Assembly: GCA_021740645.1 (NCBI GenBank)
Contig: JAIOZL010000002.1
Location: forward strand, 186,001-250,000
Length of the DNA stretch: 64,000 nt
Reading direction: 5' to 3'
DNA from: Bacteroidales bacterium
GTDB taxonomy: Bacteria; Bacteroidota; Bacteroidia; Bacteroidales; JAADJA01
Part shown: positions 27,068 to 36,728 of the stretch, piece after piece
How positions within the stretch are numbered: the first letter of the stretch is position 1
Layout of the letters: each line of letters begins with the position of its first letter
Position numbers and translations under genes: made by a program
The notes under the pieces: model-generated
Databases searched by the model: none
What the model was told of the DNA's origin: nothing
Seen by the model: only the letters and a program-made list of their open reading frames with translations

Positions 27068-27961
27068 CTAGTCGGAGATTTTATCTTTCAAAGATTTAAA
27101 CCCATTTCCAAGAATTTCATTCGCATTGATCACGGTCATAAAAGCATTGGGATCTATCCTATGTACAAAATCCTGGAGTATTGCCATTTCCCTGCGGTTT
27201 ACTACAGTATAAATGATGGTTCTGTCAGCATCATTGTACATACCCTTCCCTTGAATGAAAGTTCCACCCCTATTCAGGTCGATAATTATTTTATCCCTGA
27301 GCTCCTTTGGTCTGTCAGAGATAATAAATAAAGTTTTATCATAGCTGATACCTTGAAGAACTACATCTATAACCCTTCCTGTAATAAATATTACGATGAG
27401 TGAATATAAGGGTATTTTCCAGTCATTAAAAACTACCAAACCTATTATAACAATTGCTGAATCCACAGCAATCATAAGCTGCCCTAATGGTAACCTTGTA
27501 TATTTACTAATGATCATGGCAACGATATCTGAGCCACCCGAAGTGGCTTTTGCTTTAAAAATTAGCCCCAGGCCTAATCCGATAAATAATCCGCCAAAAA
27601 TGGATGATAAAAGTGCATCATTCTCAACCAGCGGATTCTCACCCCATAAGTAAGTCAGCAGGTCGACAAAAATCGCTGTCAACACAAAACCAATGACTGT
27701 TTTAATTCCAAACCTAGGACCTAAGACCTTTATTCCAATTAATGTTAATGGGATATCAAAACAAAGAGCCACCAAGCCAATAGGTGTGCCTATTAAATGA
27801 TGAAGAACGATGGAGATACCATAAACACCGCCGGGAACAATCTTATATGGAGAGATAAAAAGTACAAAACCACTAGCCATTATAAAGGCCCCAACGATTA
27901 TTTGGCTGTAGGCAATAAACCAGTTTTTTGAAAATAGTTTCTCTTTAACTATAAATGTCAT
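27068..27961 (-). CDS. YitT-family membrane protein (DUF161 + DUF2179)
   Basis: The 297-residue inner-membrane protein has five or six hydrophobic helices over residues 15-205 (SGFVLFISPYKIVPGGVYG, FKAKATSGGSDIVAMIISKY), then a soluble C-terminal DUF2179 domain (about 215-290: RGGTFIQGKGMYNDADRTIIYTVVNRRE). The soluble domain has an ACT/ferredoxin-like fold and may sense a ligand. Transport substrate unknown. A textbook TTG-N19-TATTTTTG promoter lies just upstream. Confidence 0.87.
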   Translation of the reverse strand: MTFIVKEKLFSKNWFIAYSQIIVGAFIMASGFVLFISPYKIVPGGVYGISIVLHHLIGTPIGLVALCFDIPLTLIGIKVLGPRFGIKTVIGFVLTAIFVDLLTYLWGENPLVENDALLSSIFGGLFIGLGLGLIFKAKATSGGSDIVAMIISKYTRLPLGQLMIAVDSAIVIIGLVVFNDWKIPLYSLIVIFITGRVIDVVLQGISYDKTLFIISDRPKELRDKIIIDLNRGGTFIQGKGMYNDADRTIIYTVVNRREMAILQDFVHRIDPNAFMTVINANEILGNGFKSLKDKISD

Positions 27962-28365
27962 GATAGATGCTATTTAATTGTAAATCAAAAAAGCGTGCAA
28001 AAATAGTGTTTGGATTGATTTGAACAATGATTTTTCAATTTTTATTATTCGATGAAAAATAAGGGATAGGCAACTTTTTCAACAATGCTTTTGTCTTTCC
28101 TGTCAAATGTGGTTTTAAAGTTTTTTGCCTTCGTTATGAACTAATAATCAATTTTTAACGTTTGAAACGAAAAGTTTAAAAACTGCATTATAAAAATATT
28201 TTTATTAACAATTGCAATTTTTTGGTGACTAGACAAAATATTTAAATATCAAATAATCATTCATTTTAGGTTAGTATTTGCGGGATTATCAATATTCGCG
28301 GTATATTAAACCACATTGAATTTTTGTATTTAATTTTTTTTGTTAATTTAGCCACCCTTAAAAGT
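27962..28365. other. Divergent intergenic region, YitT gene / porP-like gene
   Basis: About 400 A/T-rich bases without a credible frame. It holds the YitT promoter at its left end. The part near the PorP gene is T-rich (TTTTTGTATTTAATT-like strings) without a clean -7 match. No RNA gene or strong hairpin is seen. Confidence 0.6.
27998..28027 (-). promoter_or_regulatory. Consensus promoter (TTG-N19-TAttTTTG) for the YitT gene
   Basis: On the minus strand a -33 TTG (28027-28025) and a -7 TATTTTTG (28005-27998) are exactly 19 nt apart, the best full match to the Bacteroidota promoter consensus that I found here. The leader is about 30 nt. Confidence 0.7.
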
Positions 28366-29319
28366 ATGGATAAATTACAGATGAAGATTTACACGATAGT
28401 GCTTACTTTCCTTTTTATCCTGGGAGGTATTGTGGAAGCTTCTGCACAGCAGGAACAACATAATGCACACAATATGTTCAACCAATTGTCTTATAACCCT
28501 GGTTTTGCAGGTAGTGTAGGAGGAATATGTGCAACTGGTTTAATGCGGCAACAATGGGTTGGATTTGATGGCGCTCCTGAAACCTATTCCATTAATATAC
28601 ATTCTCCGTTAAGTATTTTACATGGTGGAATTGGTGCTCATATATATCAGGATCAACTTGGACCGATGAAGGAAATAGGCGTAAAACTTATTTACGCTTA
28701 CCGAAAAGATATCGGAATGGGCAACATTGGCATAGGAGCTTCCATAGGGTTTATAAATGGGACCATTGATTTTAGCCAGTTTATCCCGGGGGAGACCATA
28801 CGTCAAACAGATCCTTTGTTTACCAGTAGCCAGGAAGTAAGTGACATGGTATTGGATTTTGGTTTTGGCGTTCATTATGTGGTTCCTGAAAAGTTTTATG
28901 TAGCGTTTGCTACTACCCGTTTATCCCAGCAACGTTCGGAATCTTTATCTTTAGATACTAAGCGACATTATTACATTAATGCGGGATATGAGTTTGCTTT
29001 TCCCAATAACCCATCATTTGTGCTTGAGCCCAGTATCCTTATTAAATCGGATGGCGTAAAAACCCAATATGATGTTGCAGGATTATTAAAATACAATAAT
29101 AAAGTATGGGGTGGCGTTAGTTATAGCGCTATTAGAGTAATGGATCCCATATCAGCACTTGTCGGAGTAAAAATTAAAGATGTAAGAATAGGATATTCGT
29201 ATACAATCCCAACCTCAAAAATAGGAAGTAGTGGTAGCCACGAAATAATGGTTGGATATTGTTTTAAACTTAATTTTGAAAAAGGAAGAAGAAGTTATAA
29301 AAATACAAGGTTCTTGTAG
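28366..29319 (+). CDS. PorP/SprF-family type IX secretion membrane protein
   Basis: The product is 317 residues from ATG 28366 (an ATG five codons later, MKIYTIVL, is equally possible; the upstream TTG at 28324 is unlikely). A signal peptide ends EASAQ. The mature part opens with the family signature FNQLSYNPGFAGS and then GLMRQQWVGFDGAPETYS, and has the strands of a 14-stranded outer-membrane barrel. PorP/SprF proteins support T9SS assembly or serve as anchors for particular T9SS substrates. It lies just upstream of gldK, the standard arrangement for the PorP that accompanies porKLMN. Confidence 0.9.
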   Translation: MDKLQMKIYTIVLTFLFILGGIVEASAQQEQHNAHNMFNQLSYNPGFAGSVGGICATGLMRQQWVGFDGAPETYSINIHSPLSILHGGIGAHIYQDQLGPMKEIGVKLIYAYRKDIGMGNIGIGASIGFINGTIDFSQFIPGETIRQTDPLFTSSQEVSDMVLDFGFGVHYVVPEKFYVAFATTRLSQQRSESLSLDTKRHYYINAGYEFAFPNNPSFVLEPSILIKSDGVKTQYDVAGLLKYNNKVWGGVSYSAIRVMDPISALVGVKIKDVRIGYSYTIPTSKIGSSGSHEIMVGYCFKLNFEKGRRSYKNTRFL

Positions 29320-29408
29320 TAAAACAGCGTTACAAAAACTATTGTAGTATTAATTAAGAAAAAGTATAGTATTTTTATACTACTATTTTAAATAAAATCA
29401 GCTTTCAC

Positions 29409-30773
29409 ATGAAAAGAGTCTTTTTTTATCTGGCCGTTTTGATCCTACTAGGTAGTTGTGGTAGTTCAGGTAACGGAGAATTGGTCGGCGTTCAAAACAG
29501 AAAGCCCTATTATCAACCCACTCCATTTGGAATGGCTTATATTCCGCTAGGTAGTTATACAATGGGAGTTGGCGAAGAAGATGTAGCCTATGCTTTAGTA
29601 CATCAGCCGAAAACTGTTACCATTGCAGCCTTCTATATGGATGAGACCGAAGTTACCAATAATGAATATCGGCAATTTGTTCATTGGGTAAGGGATTCGA
29701 TTGCAAGGGTTCTCCTGGGTGATATCCTCCCGGAAGATTACCTGATAGAGGAAAATAGAAAAACAGGTGAATTGTATGATCCTCCTTTCCTGAATTGGAA
29801 TACCCGTATCGACTGGAAAGGGGAAGAGGAAAGAGATGTACTGGAAGAATTGTTTTTACCGGAACACGAAAGGTTTTTCAGAAGAAAAGAAATTGACACC
29901 CGTAAACTTAACTACGAGTATTATTGGGTAGATTTTCAGGCCGCCTCAAAAAAAGATTTCTCTCAGGATGGAAGTGGCGAGGCAGGCTCCCTGGCTAATC
30001 GGCCGCAAGGATTGCAGGATCGTTCTGTTTATGTAAGAAAAGAAGTGATCAATGTATATCCAGATACCCTGGTGTGGTTATTTGATTATTCATATTCGTT
30101 TAACGAGCCGTTAACACAAAAATATTTTTACCATCCTGCCTATGACAACTACCCGGTTGTTGGGGTAAACTGGAAACAAGCAACCGCATTTTGTGTTTGG
30201 AGAACACAACTTAAAAATTCATTCCTGGCACGCAAAGGCGGAACCTCCAATATCCACGACTACCGGCTTCCAACAGAGGCAGAATGGGAATGGGCAGCAC
30301 GCGGAGGACATGATTTTAACCCCTACCCATGGGGAGGTCCTTATACCAGAAATGACAAAGGCTGTTTCCTTGGAAACTATAAACCCCTCAGAGGAAATTA
30401 TAGTGATGACGGTGGAGCTACACCTATTATTGTGGCCCATTATCCTTCTAATGACTGGGGATTATATGATATGTCGGGTAACGTGGCAGAATGGACAAGC
30501 GATGCTTTTGATGAATCATCCTATAACTTTACCTGGGACTTAAATCCACATTATCAGTATAATGCGGATGAAAATGATCCTGCTGTATTAAAAAGAAAAG
30601 TAGTAAGGGGAGGTTCCTGGAAAGATGTTGGACATTATTTGCAAGTAGCTTCACGCTCTTATGAATACCAGGACACCGCTAAATCATACATTGGTTTCAG
30701 ATGCGTACAGCCTTATCTTGGCAGACAAAAAGATGACAATCCTGCCAAAGCTTCACATATTTATAAAAGGTAA
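29409..30773 (+). CDS. gldK: T9SS/gliding ring lipoprotein GldK (PorK)
   Basis: The 454-residue lipoprotein (lipobox LLGSC, Cys17) has a formylglycine-generating-enzyme/sulfatase-modifying (SUMF) fold: TMGVGEEDVAY, DETEVTNNEYRQFVHW, NYPVVGVNWKQATAFCVWR, LPTEAEWEWAARGG, DMSGNVAEWTSD, RGGSWKD. GldK forms with GldN the large periplasmic ring of the T9SS beneath the outer membrane; it is a structural member of the fold, not a sulfatase modifier. It leads the gldKLMN set, with only a weak A/T hairpin between it and porP. Confidence 0.95.
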   Translation: MKRVFFYLAVLILLGSCGSSGNGELVGVQNRKPYYQPTPFGMAYIPLGSYTMGVGEEDVAYALVHQPKTVTIAAFYMDETEVTNNEYRQFVHWVRDSIARVLLGDILPEDYLIEENRKTGELYDPPFLNWNTRIDWKGEEERDVLEELFLPEHERFFRRKEIDTRKLNYEYYWVDFQAASKKDFSQDGSGEAGSLANRPQGLQDRSVYVRKEVINVYPDTLVWLFDYSYSFNEPLTQKYFYHPAYDNYPVVGVNWKQATAFCVWRTQLKNSFLARKGGTSNIHDYRLPTEAEWEWAARGGHDFNPYPWGGPYTRNDKGCFLGNYKPLRGNYSDDGGATPIIVAHYPSNDWGLYDMSGNVAEWTSDAFDESSYNFTWDLNPHYQYNADENDPAVLKRKVVRGGSWKDVGHYLQVASRSYEYQDTAKSYIGFRCVQPYLGRQKDDNPAKASHIYKR

Positions 30774-30827
30774 ATAATTCAGAAATAAATTAGAGTGTAA
30801 ATCTTAATTAAATTTTAAATTTTAATC

Positions 30828-32012
30828 ATGGGATTAAGTAACATTGTTAAGAGTAGGGGCTTTAAAAATTTTATGGCCAAACTGTATGGGATCGGCGCCG
30901 CTGTAGTAATTTTAGGTGCTTTATTTAAAATTAATCACTATCAGGGTGCAGATATCATGCTTGTAGTAGGACTTACTACCGAATCCATCATCTTTTTCTT
31001 CTCTGCTTTTGAACCGCCTCACGTGGAGCCTGACTGGAGTCTTGTTTACCCTGAACTTGCAGGTATGTACCATGGTGTTTCAGCAGAAATTGAAGATGAA
31101 TTAGGAAAGAAAGAAGGCTTAACTGAAGACCTGGATAAAATGCTCAATGAAGCGAAAATTGGCCCGGAGCTGATTGACAGCCTTGGGCAGGGTTTGAGGA
31201 ATCTGAGTGAAAATACAAATAGGCTAAGTGATGTTACTAATGCCACCGTAGCAACAAACGAGTTTACAGAAAAAATGAAAGGAGCTTCTCAAAATATAGG
31301 CACCTTGTCTGACTCCTATGAGAAGCAATCAGATACCATCAATAAAGACATTGCTGCCTCTGAAGAGTTTTATACCTCTGTAAAAGGTGCCAGTCAATCA
31401 GCGGCATCCCTTTCTGATGTGTACGCTAAGGCTACAGAGTCAATTCAAGGCGATTTGGACGCTACTGAAGGCTTTGCTGAAAGCGTAAAGGCTGCTACCC
31501 AGTCTGCTAATAACTTGACCAAGAATTATAATAAATCTGCGGAAATACTTGCTGAGTCAGCCAGCGCACTCGATTTTAGTTCATTAAAAGAAAATAATTA
31601 TAATGAACAGCTTAACAAGATTTCAGGAAACCTTGCTACATTGAATGCTGCTTATGAAAAGCAAATCTCTTTTTCACAAGGACAGACTGAATCATCGGGC
31701 AAATTGCAGGAAACGCTGGAGAAATTTGTAAGTAATTTAAATTCATCCATTGAAAATACTTCGAAATACCAGGAAAATCTTTCTGCCGTTAATACTGCCT
31801 TCCAAAGTCAACTTCAGGGAACAACTGCACATGTTGAAACAACTGCAAAATTGAAAGAAACTCTTGATGGATTTTTAACTAAGCTAAATGAATCGACAGA
31901 TAAAACTTTAAAATATAACGAGGAGCTCGATAACCTCTCGAAAAAAGTTGCTGCATTAAATACTGTATATGGTAATATGTTATCGGCAATGAATGTAAAA
32001 TCAGATGCATAA
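30828..32012 (+). CDS. gldL: T9SS/gliding motor protein GldL (PorL), elongated
   Basis: The inner-membrane motor stator of the T9SS. Two transmembrane helices (about 17-35 and 42-61) carry the charged residues that couple proton flow, including Glu52 in GLTTESIIFFFSAFEPP. The 330-residue cytoplasmic tail is longer than in many homologues (roughly 215-310 residues in all, from memory). It holds three contiguous 35-residue repeats (144-248) and a second, looser set of about 50 residues (from 258, 314 and 363), all coiled-coil-like. GldL pairs with GldM; gldM starts 41 bp downstream. Confidence 0.94.
   Translation: MGLSNIVKSRGFKNFMAKLYGIGAAVVILGALFKINHYQGADIMLVVGLTTESIIFFFSAFEPPHVEPDWSLVYPELAGMYHGVSAEIEDELGKKEGLTEDLDKMLNEAKIGPELIDSLGQGLRNLSENTNRLSDVTNATVATNEFTEKMKGASQNIGTLSDSYEKQSDTINKDIAASEEFYTSVKGASQSAASLSDVYAKATESIQGDLDATEGFAESVKAATQSANNLTKNYNKSAEILAESASALDFSSLKENNYNEQLNKISGNLATLNAAYEKQISFSQGQTESSGKLQETLEKFVSNLNSSIENTSKYQENLSAVNTAFQSQLQGTTAHVETTAKLKETLDGFLTKLNESTDKTLKYNEELDNLSKKVAALNTVYGNMLSAMNVKSDA
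31257..31571 (+). repeat. Three tandem 35-residue repeats inside GldL
   Basis: Residues 144-178, 179-213 and 214-248 align without gaps: NEF/EEF/EGF at the start, KGAS or KAAT at 8-11, Leu at 17 and Tyr at 21. The repeat is clear in protein but diverged in DNA. Heptad-like spacing suggests a rod or coiled coil. Confidence 0.75.
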
Positions 32013-32052
32013 TTTTAATCGATAATTAATTAACTAAAAACAGGATTTAGGA

Positions 32053-33657
32053 ATGGCAGGATATAAAGAAACCCCCCGACAGAAAATGATCGCCATGATG
32101 TATCTGGTGCTCACAGCCCTTCTGGCGCTGAATGTGTCGAAAGAAATTCTGGAAGCATTTATTGTGGTAAATGAAAGTATTGATAGCACAAATGAAAAAT
32201 TTGCTAACAAAATTGAAACAACCTATCTGAAATTTCAGCAGCAATATGAATTAAATCCGGAAAAAGTTGGGGACGAATGGGAAAAAGCTCAAAAGGTCAA
32301 AGCATATACTAAAAGTATTGATAAATATATTGATAGCTTGAAGTATGAAGTAATCAGAATTACTGAAGGAATTACTTTTGAAGAGGCCAAAATCATCAAT
32401 CTTGCTGATGTGAAGAAGAAGGATAATTTTGATACTCCTACCAACTTTTTTGTTTCGAGCGATACAAAAAAAGGAGTAGGTGAAGCAATGGTGGATAGCT
32501 TAAATATTTATCGCGAGCGGATGTTAAGAATTATTGATGAAGATCGCAGACCTCAATTTGATGAACGACTCGGATTAAAAACAGATGGCAAATACAAAAA
32601 TGCCTATGGTGACGAGCAGGAATGGATAGAGCATAACTTCTATCATACCATCCTTGCGGCTGATGTTACCATTATGAATAAAATTAAAGCCGAAATTTAC
32701 AATACCGAATCAGACATTATTTCTTATTTGTATTCAACTATTGATGAGCAGGATTTTAAATTTTCTGAATTATCTGCAAAAGTAATCCCAAACAGCAATT
32801 ATGTTTTTCAGGGTGATGATTATGAAGCTGAAATTTCTGTAGCTGCTGTAGACGAAACACAAAACCCCGTGGTTTATATTTTGCAAAATGCAGATACCAT
32901 GACACACAATCAAATAGATATTGCAGAACGAATTGAAGGTGAAAGGGGTGTCGTAAGGTTAACACTACCGGCTAGCTCTGAAGGAACCCGTAAATATGCA
33001 GGTATCATTGAAATGAAAGATCCTACAGGTTTAGCAAAATATTACCCATTTAGTCAGGAATATATTGTAGCTAAGCCTTCTGCTACTATTTCTCCTACGA
33101 AAATGAATGTGTTTTACAGAGGGGTTGACAATCCGGTGGCAATTTCTGCTTCGGGAAAAGCAAACTCTCAGCTTAAAATTAATATTTCTGATGGCAAAAT
33201 TACACAGACAGATACTGGTTGGGTAGTAACTGACCTGCCTCCGGAAGCCTACGAAACCACTATCAGAGTGAATTCTGACGATGGAAAATTTTTAGGCGAA
33301 CAATTGTTCAGGGTAAAACGATTACCCGACCCGATTGCCAGGGTTATTGGCGCTGATGAAGATGGTAAGATTTCTAAAAAAAGAATGCTTACCAACCCTT
33401 TCCTGGTCTGCCAATTGCCCGATTATGTGGATTTTAAATATGACTTTAAAGTAAATTCATTTACCATGATTGTTCCCACACGTGGTGGAGGACAATATGT
33501 TTCGACTGAGAAATCGGAAACCATGATGTTTACCGATAAGATGAAAAACCTGGTAGAATCTCTGGGAAAAGATGAGATTCTCATTTTCCAGGACATTAAA
33601 GTGAGAGGGCCAGAAGGTCCAAGAAAAATTAAATCAATTAACATTACTATACAATAA
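32053..33657 (+). CDS. gldM: T9SS/gliding motor protein GldM (PorM)
   Basis: The 534-residue protein has a short cytoplasmic start (MAGYKETPRQKM), one transmembrane helix (about 14-32, MMYLVLTALLALNVSKEIL) and a long periplasmic region of four domains that spans to the GldK/N ring and transmits rotation from GldL. The N-terminal signature is diagnostic. Later beta-rich domains include NVFYRGVDNPVAISASG, typical of the D3/D4 junction. Length matches the family. Confidence 0.96.
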   Translation: MAGYKETPRQKMIAMMYLVLTALLALNVSKEILEAFIVVNESIDSTNEKFANKIETTYLKFQQQYELNPEKVGDEWEKAQKVKAYTKSIDKYIDSLKYEVIRITEGITFEEAKIINLADVKKKDNFDTPTNFFVSSDTKKGVGEAMVDSLNIYRERMLRIIDEDRRPQFDERLGLKTDGKYKNAYGDEQEWIEHNFYHTILAADVTIMNKIKAEIYNTESDIISYLYSTIDEQDFKFSELSAKVIPNSNYVFQGDDYEAEISVAAVDETQNPVVYILQNADTMTHNQIDIAERIEGERGVVRLTLPASSEGTRKYAGIIEMKDPTGLAKYYPFSQEYIVAKPSATISPTKMNVFYRGVDNPVAISASGKANSQLKINISDGKITQTDTGWVVTDLPPEAYETTIRVNSDDGKFLGEQLFRVKRLPDPIARVIGADEDGKISKKRMLTNPFLVCQLPDYVDFKYDFKVNSFTMIVPTRGGGQYVSTEKSETMMFTDKMKNLVESLGKDEILIFQDIKVRGPEGPRKIKSINITIQ

Positions 33658-33663
33658 AACCAT

Positions 33664-33669
33664 AGGAGG
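33664..33669 (+). promoter_or_regulatory. Shine-Dalgarno-like AGGAGG before gldN
   Basis: AGGAGG with a 6-nt T-rich spacer to the gldN ATG at 33676. Full Shine-Dalgarno sites are rare in Bacteroidota, whose 16S anti-SD tail is usually sequestered, so this is unusual. Confidence 0.5.
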
Positions 33670-33675
33670 TTTTTT

Positions 33676-34530
33676 ATGAAAACTGTATTGAGTTTTTTCG
33701 TTTTTGCTGGTCTGGTGATTGGAACAATGAATGTTTCCAATGCACAAATTCTGGATAGCCCTCGTGATGGCGTTTACGACAAAATCCATGTAACTGAAAA
33801 GAAACCCATACCTTATACATCTGTTCGGGAATCTGATGTAGCATGGAAAAAGAGGATATGGCGCACAATGGACCTGAGGCAAAAAATCAATCATCCATTT
33901 TTTTATCCCGAAACTCCTAAAAAGGAATGGAAAAACTTCATGACAGTAATTATGGATGCCATCCGTGAAGGATCAATCACTGCATATGATCCATCAAAAG
34001 ATGATCAGTTTCTCGTCCCTTTGACGTATTCGGAGATTGAAAAGAAATTCTCAAGTATTGATACAGTGCCTGTTTACGATCCTAATAATCCTCAGCGGAT
34101 ACTTCGTTATGATGTGATAAAAGAAGACTTTAATCCTTCAGAAGTCCAAAGAATTAACCTGAAAGAAGACTGGTTTTTTGACAAGCAGCGCTCAGTAATG
34201 GATGTTCGGATTTTAGGTATTTGCCCAATTCGAAATGTGTATGATGAAAATGATAACTTCATTGGGTTCGAAGAAATGTTTTGGATCTACTTCCCGGAAG
34301 CAAGGCCGGTTTTTGCGCAGGCTATTGTATTTAATCGTAATAATGGAGCTGAAAGAAGAACTTTTGACGAGATTTTTTGGAAAAGAATGTTCGGTAGTTA
34401 TGTATATAAAGAAGAAAATGTATATGACAGGGTAATAACTGATTATTCTGCGGGAATGGATGCTCTTCTTGAAGCCGAAAGAATTAAAAATGAATTGTTC
34501 GAGTTCGAGCATGAACTATGGGAATTCTAG
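33676..34530 (+). CDS. gldN: T9SS/gliding ring protein GldN (PorN)
   Basis: The 284-residue protein has a signal peptide (cleavage after NVSNA, near residue 24) and the GldN fold: DVAWKKRIWRTMDLRQKINHPF, then YDPSKDDQF, DWFFDKQRSVMDVRILGICP and MFWIYFPEARPVFAQ. It binds GldK in the periplasmic T9SS ring. It is the last gene of porP-gldKLMN: a strong terminator begins 20 bp after the stop codon. Confidence 0.95.
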   Translation: MKTVLSFFVFAGLVIGTMNVSNAQILDSPRDGVYDKIHVTEKKPIPYTSVRESDVAWKKRIWRTMDLRQKINHPFFYPETPKKEWKNFMTVIMDAIREGSITAYDPSKDDQFLVPLTYSEIEKKFSSIDTVPVYDPNNPQRILRYDVIKEDFNPSEVQRINLKEDWFFDKQRSVMDVRILGICPIRNVYDENDNFIGFEEMFWIYFPEARPVFAQAIVFNRNNGAERRTFDEIFWKRMFGSYVYKEENVYDRVITDYSAGMDALLEAERIKNELFEFEHELWEF

Positions 34531-34550
34531 GAAATTAACAAAATATCATA

Positions 34551-34579
34551 AACTCCTCCTTTTTAGGAGGAGTTTTTTT
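34551..34579 (+). terminator. Rho-independent terminator after gldN
   Basis: A 10-bp GC-rich stem (34551-34560 with 34565-34574), a TTTT loop and a run of seven Ts. Ends the porP-gldKLMN unit. Confidence 0.92.
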
Positions 34580-34602
34580 ATGTCTTCTCGCGTTATATTG
34601 CC

Positions 34603-34610
34603 TAAATTTG
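34603..34610 (+). promoter_or_regulatory. -7 box (TAaaTTTG) 6 nt before the recG ATG
   Basis: TAAATTTG; six nucleotides then ATG 34617. The same -7/ATG spacing as tatC and mutY; suggests a leaderless recG mRNA. Confidence 0.6.
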
Positions 34611-34616
34611 TGGGGC

Positions 34617-36728
34617 ATGGCACGATCAACAGATATTCTCGAAACCCCCATCGAATACCTTAAAGGTGTTGGTCCGGCTCGTGCGGAAGTACTCCAAAAA
34701 GAAGCCGGGATTTATACCTTTTATCATTTATTATATTATTTCCCTTTCAGGTATGTAGATAGAAGCAGGTTCTACAATGTGACTGAAATTAATGATGATT
34801 CTACATGGATACAATTAAAAGGAAAGCTTCTTAGTCTTCAAAAAATTGGGAAACCACGATCCCAGCGATTATCTGCTTATCTTAAGGATGATAGTGGAAT
34901 CATTGAGTTGGTGTGGTTTAAAGGAATTAAATGGATAGAAAAATCCCTGGAAATAAATAAAGATTATGTGGTTTTTGGTAAACCCAATTATTTCAACCAT
35001 AAATTTAACATTCCCCATCCTGAAATGGAAACTTTGGAAGATGCCAGTACGGCTATTGTTGAAAAACTTCAGCCTTTTTATTCTTCCACTGAAAAGTTAA
35101 AAGCAAGAGGCCTTGACAGTAAGGGATTCCGTAAAATAATGAAAAATCTTATGGTTCAGGTTGAAGGGCATCTTCCGGAAACACTTTCTGTGGAGATCAT
35201 TTCAAATTTAAAATTAATTCCCCGGCGTGAGGCACTTATTTCTATCCATTTCCCACCTGACAATAAGATACTCGACAGGGCTAAAGCCCGCCTGAAGTTT
35301 GAGGAATTGTTTTTTATCCAGCTTAACCTTTTAAAGTTAAAACTCCTACGGTTGGAGAAAGTCAAGGGTCATTTTTTCAAAAACGTGGGAAATTATTTTA
35401 ATGATTTTTACCACAATAATTTACCCTTTGAGTTAACCGATGCCCAAAAAAGAGTCGTGAAAGAGATCAGGCAGGATACAGGTACAGGGAAACAAATGAA
35501 CCGATTGCTACAAGGTGATGTGGGTAGTGGTAAAACCCTTGTGGCACTTATGAGCATGCTTATTGCATTGGATAACGGATTTCAAACGGCACTCATGGCT
35601 CCAACAGAAATTCTCGCTCAACAACATTATAAAACCATCATGAAAATGTTAGATGGGCTTGATATTCAAGTGGCACTATTAACCGGCTCGACCAAAACAA
35701 AACAGCGACAAGCCCTTTTAAAGCTTTTGGGAGGAGGGGATATTCACATATTGATCGGAACTCATGCACTGATTGAAGATACGGTTCAATTTAGTAACCT
35801 TGGCCTTGTTGTAATTGATGAGCAGCATCGGTTTGGGGTCGCTCAGCGTGCCCGATTATGGGAAAAAAACACGATACCACCTCACGTACTAGTAATGACA
35901 GCTACACCTATCCCACGTACACTGGCAATGACTTTTTACGGAGATCTGGATGTGTCTGTTATTGATGAATTACCTCCAGGAAGGAAACCGGTAAAAACAG
36001 CCCATTATTATGACAAAGACCGCCTAAAGGTTTTTGGGTTTTTAAAAAAACAGATAGCCGAAGGACGACAGGTATACGTGGTTTATCCTTTGATCAATGA
36101 ATCAGAAAAACTCGACCTGAAGGATTTACAGGATGGCTATGATAGTATATCCCGGTCATTTCCTCTGCCAGATTATGCCATTAGTATAGTGCATGGTAAA
36201 ATGAAATCAAAGGATAAGGAATTTGAAATGCAGCGTTTTGTAAAAGGTGAAACGGATATTATGGTTTCCACTACAGTTATTGAGGTGGGTGTAGATGTGC
36301 CTAATGCTTCGGTGATGGTCATTGAAAATGCCGAGCGTTTTGGTTTGTCCCAATTGCATCAATTGAGGGGCAGGGTAGGCCGTGGAGCTGACCAATCATT
36401 TTGTATTTTAATGTCCAAAGTTCAAATGACCAATGATGGCAGGCAACGGATTAAAACCATGGTAAATACGACTGATGGTTTTGAAATAGCCGAAGCTGAC
36501 TTGAAATTGCGTGGCCCTGGTGATTTACATGGCACCCAGCAAAGTGGTATTCTCGATCTAAAAATTGCAGATATTGTTAAAGATGAAAAAATCCTGAGGT
36601 ATGCCCGTAGTGCCGCTATTCAACTCCTGGAATATGATCCGGAACTTTTATCCGAAAAAAATCAGGCCATTGCCAAACACCTGAAACAAATAAACAGCAG
36701 TAAAACCAACTGGAGTTTGATAAGTTAA
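34617..36728 (+). CDS. recG: ATP-dependent DNA helicase RecG
   Basis: The 703-residue fork-regression and branch-migration helicase. The N-terminal wedge/OB domain (about 55-165) is followed by SF2 helicase motifs: LLQGDVGSGKTLVA (Walker A), APTEILAQQH, VVIDEQHRFGV (DEQH box), MTATPIPRTLAM, then STTVIEVGVDVPNA and QLHQLRGRVGRG (motifs V and VI). The TTG at 34608 that extends the frame belongs to a -7 box, so ATG 34617 (MARSTDIL) is preferred. It has its own promoter after the gldN terminator. Confidence 0.96.
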   Translation: MARSTDILETPIEYLKGVGPARAEVLQKEAGIYTFYHLLYYFPFRYVDRSRFYNVTEINDDSTWIQLKGKLLSLQKIGKPRSQRLSAYLKDDSGIIELVWFKGIKWIEKSLEINKDYVVFGKPNYFNHKFNIPHPEMETLEDASTAIVEKLQPFYSSTEKLKARGLDSKGFRKIMKNLMVQVEGHLPETLSVEIISNLKLIPRREALISIHFPPDNKILDRAKARLKFEELFFIQLNLLKLKLLRLEKVKGHFFKNVGNYFNDFYHNNLPFELTDAQKRVVKEIRQDTGTGKQMNRLLQGDVGSGKTLVALMSMLIALDNGFQTALMAPTEILAQQHYKTIMKMLDGLDIQVALLTGSTKTKQRQALLKLLGGGDIHILIGTHALIEDTVQFSNLGLVVIDEQHRFGVAQRARLWEKNTIPPHVLVMTATPIPRTLAMTFYGDLDVSVIDELPPGRKPVKTAHYYDKDRLKVFGFLKKQIAEGRQVYVVYPLINESEKLDLKDLQDGYDSISRSFPLPDYAISIVHGKMKSKDKEFEMQRFVKGETDIMVSTTVIEVGVDVPNASVMVIENAERFGLSQLHQLRGRVGRGADQSFCILMSKVQMTNDGRQRIKTMVNTTDGFEIAEADLKLRGPGDLHGTQQSGILDLKIADIVKDEKILRYARSAAIQLLEYDPELLSEKNQAIAKHLKQINSSKTNWSLIS

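Noticed and set aside
29365..29385. Short A/T hairpin between the porP-like gene and gldK
   Set aside because: Six weak A/T-rich pairs with a TTTT loop; too unstable to call a terminator or attenuator.
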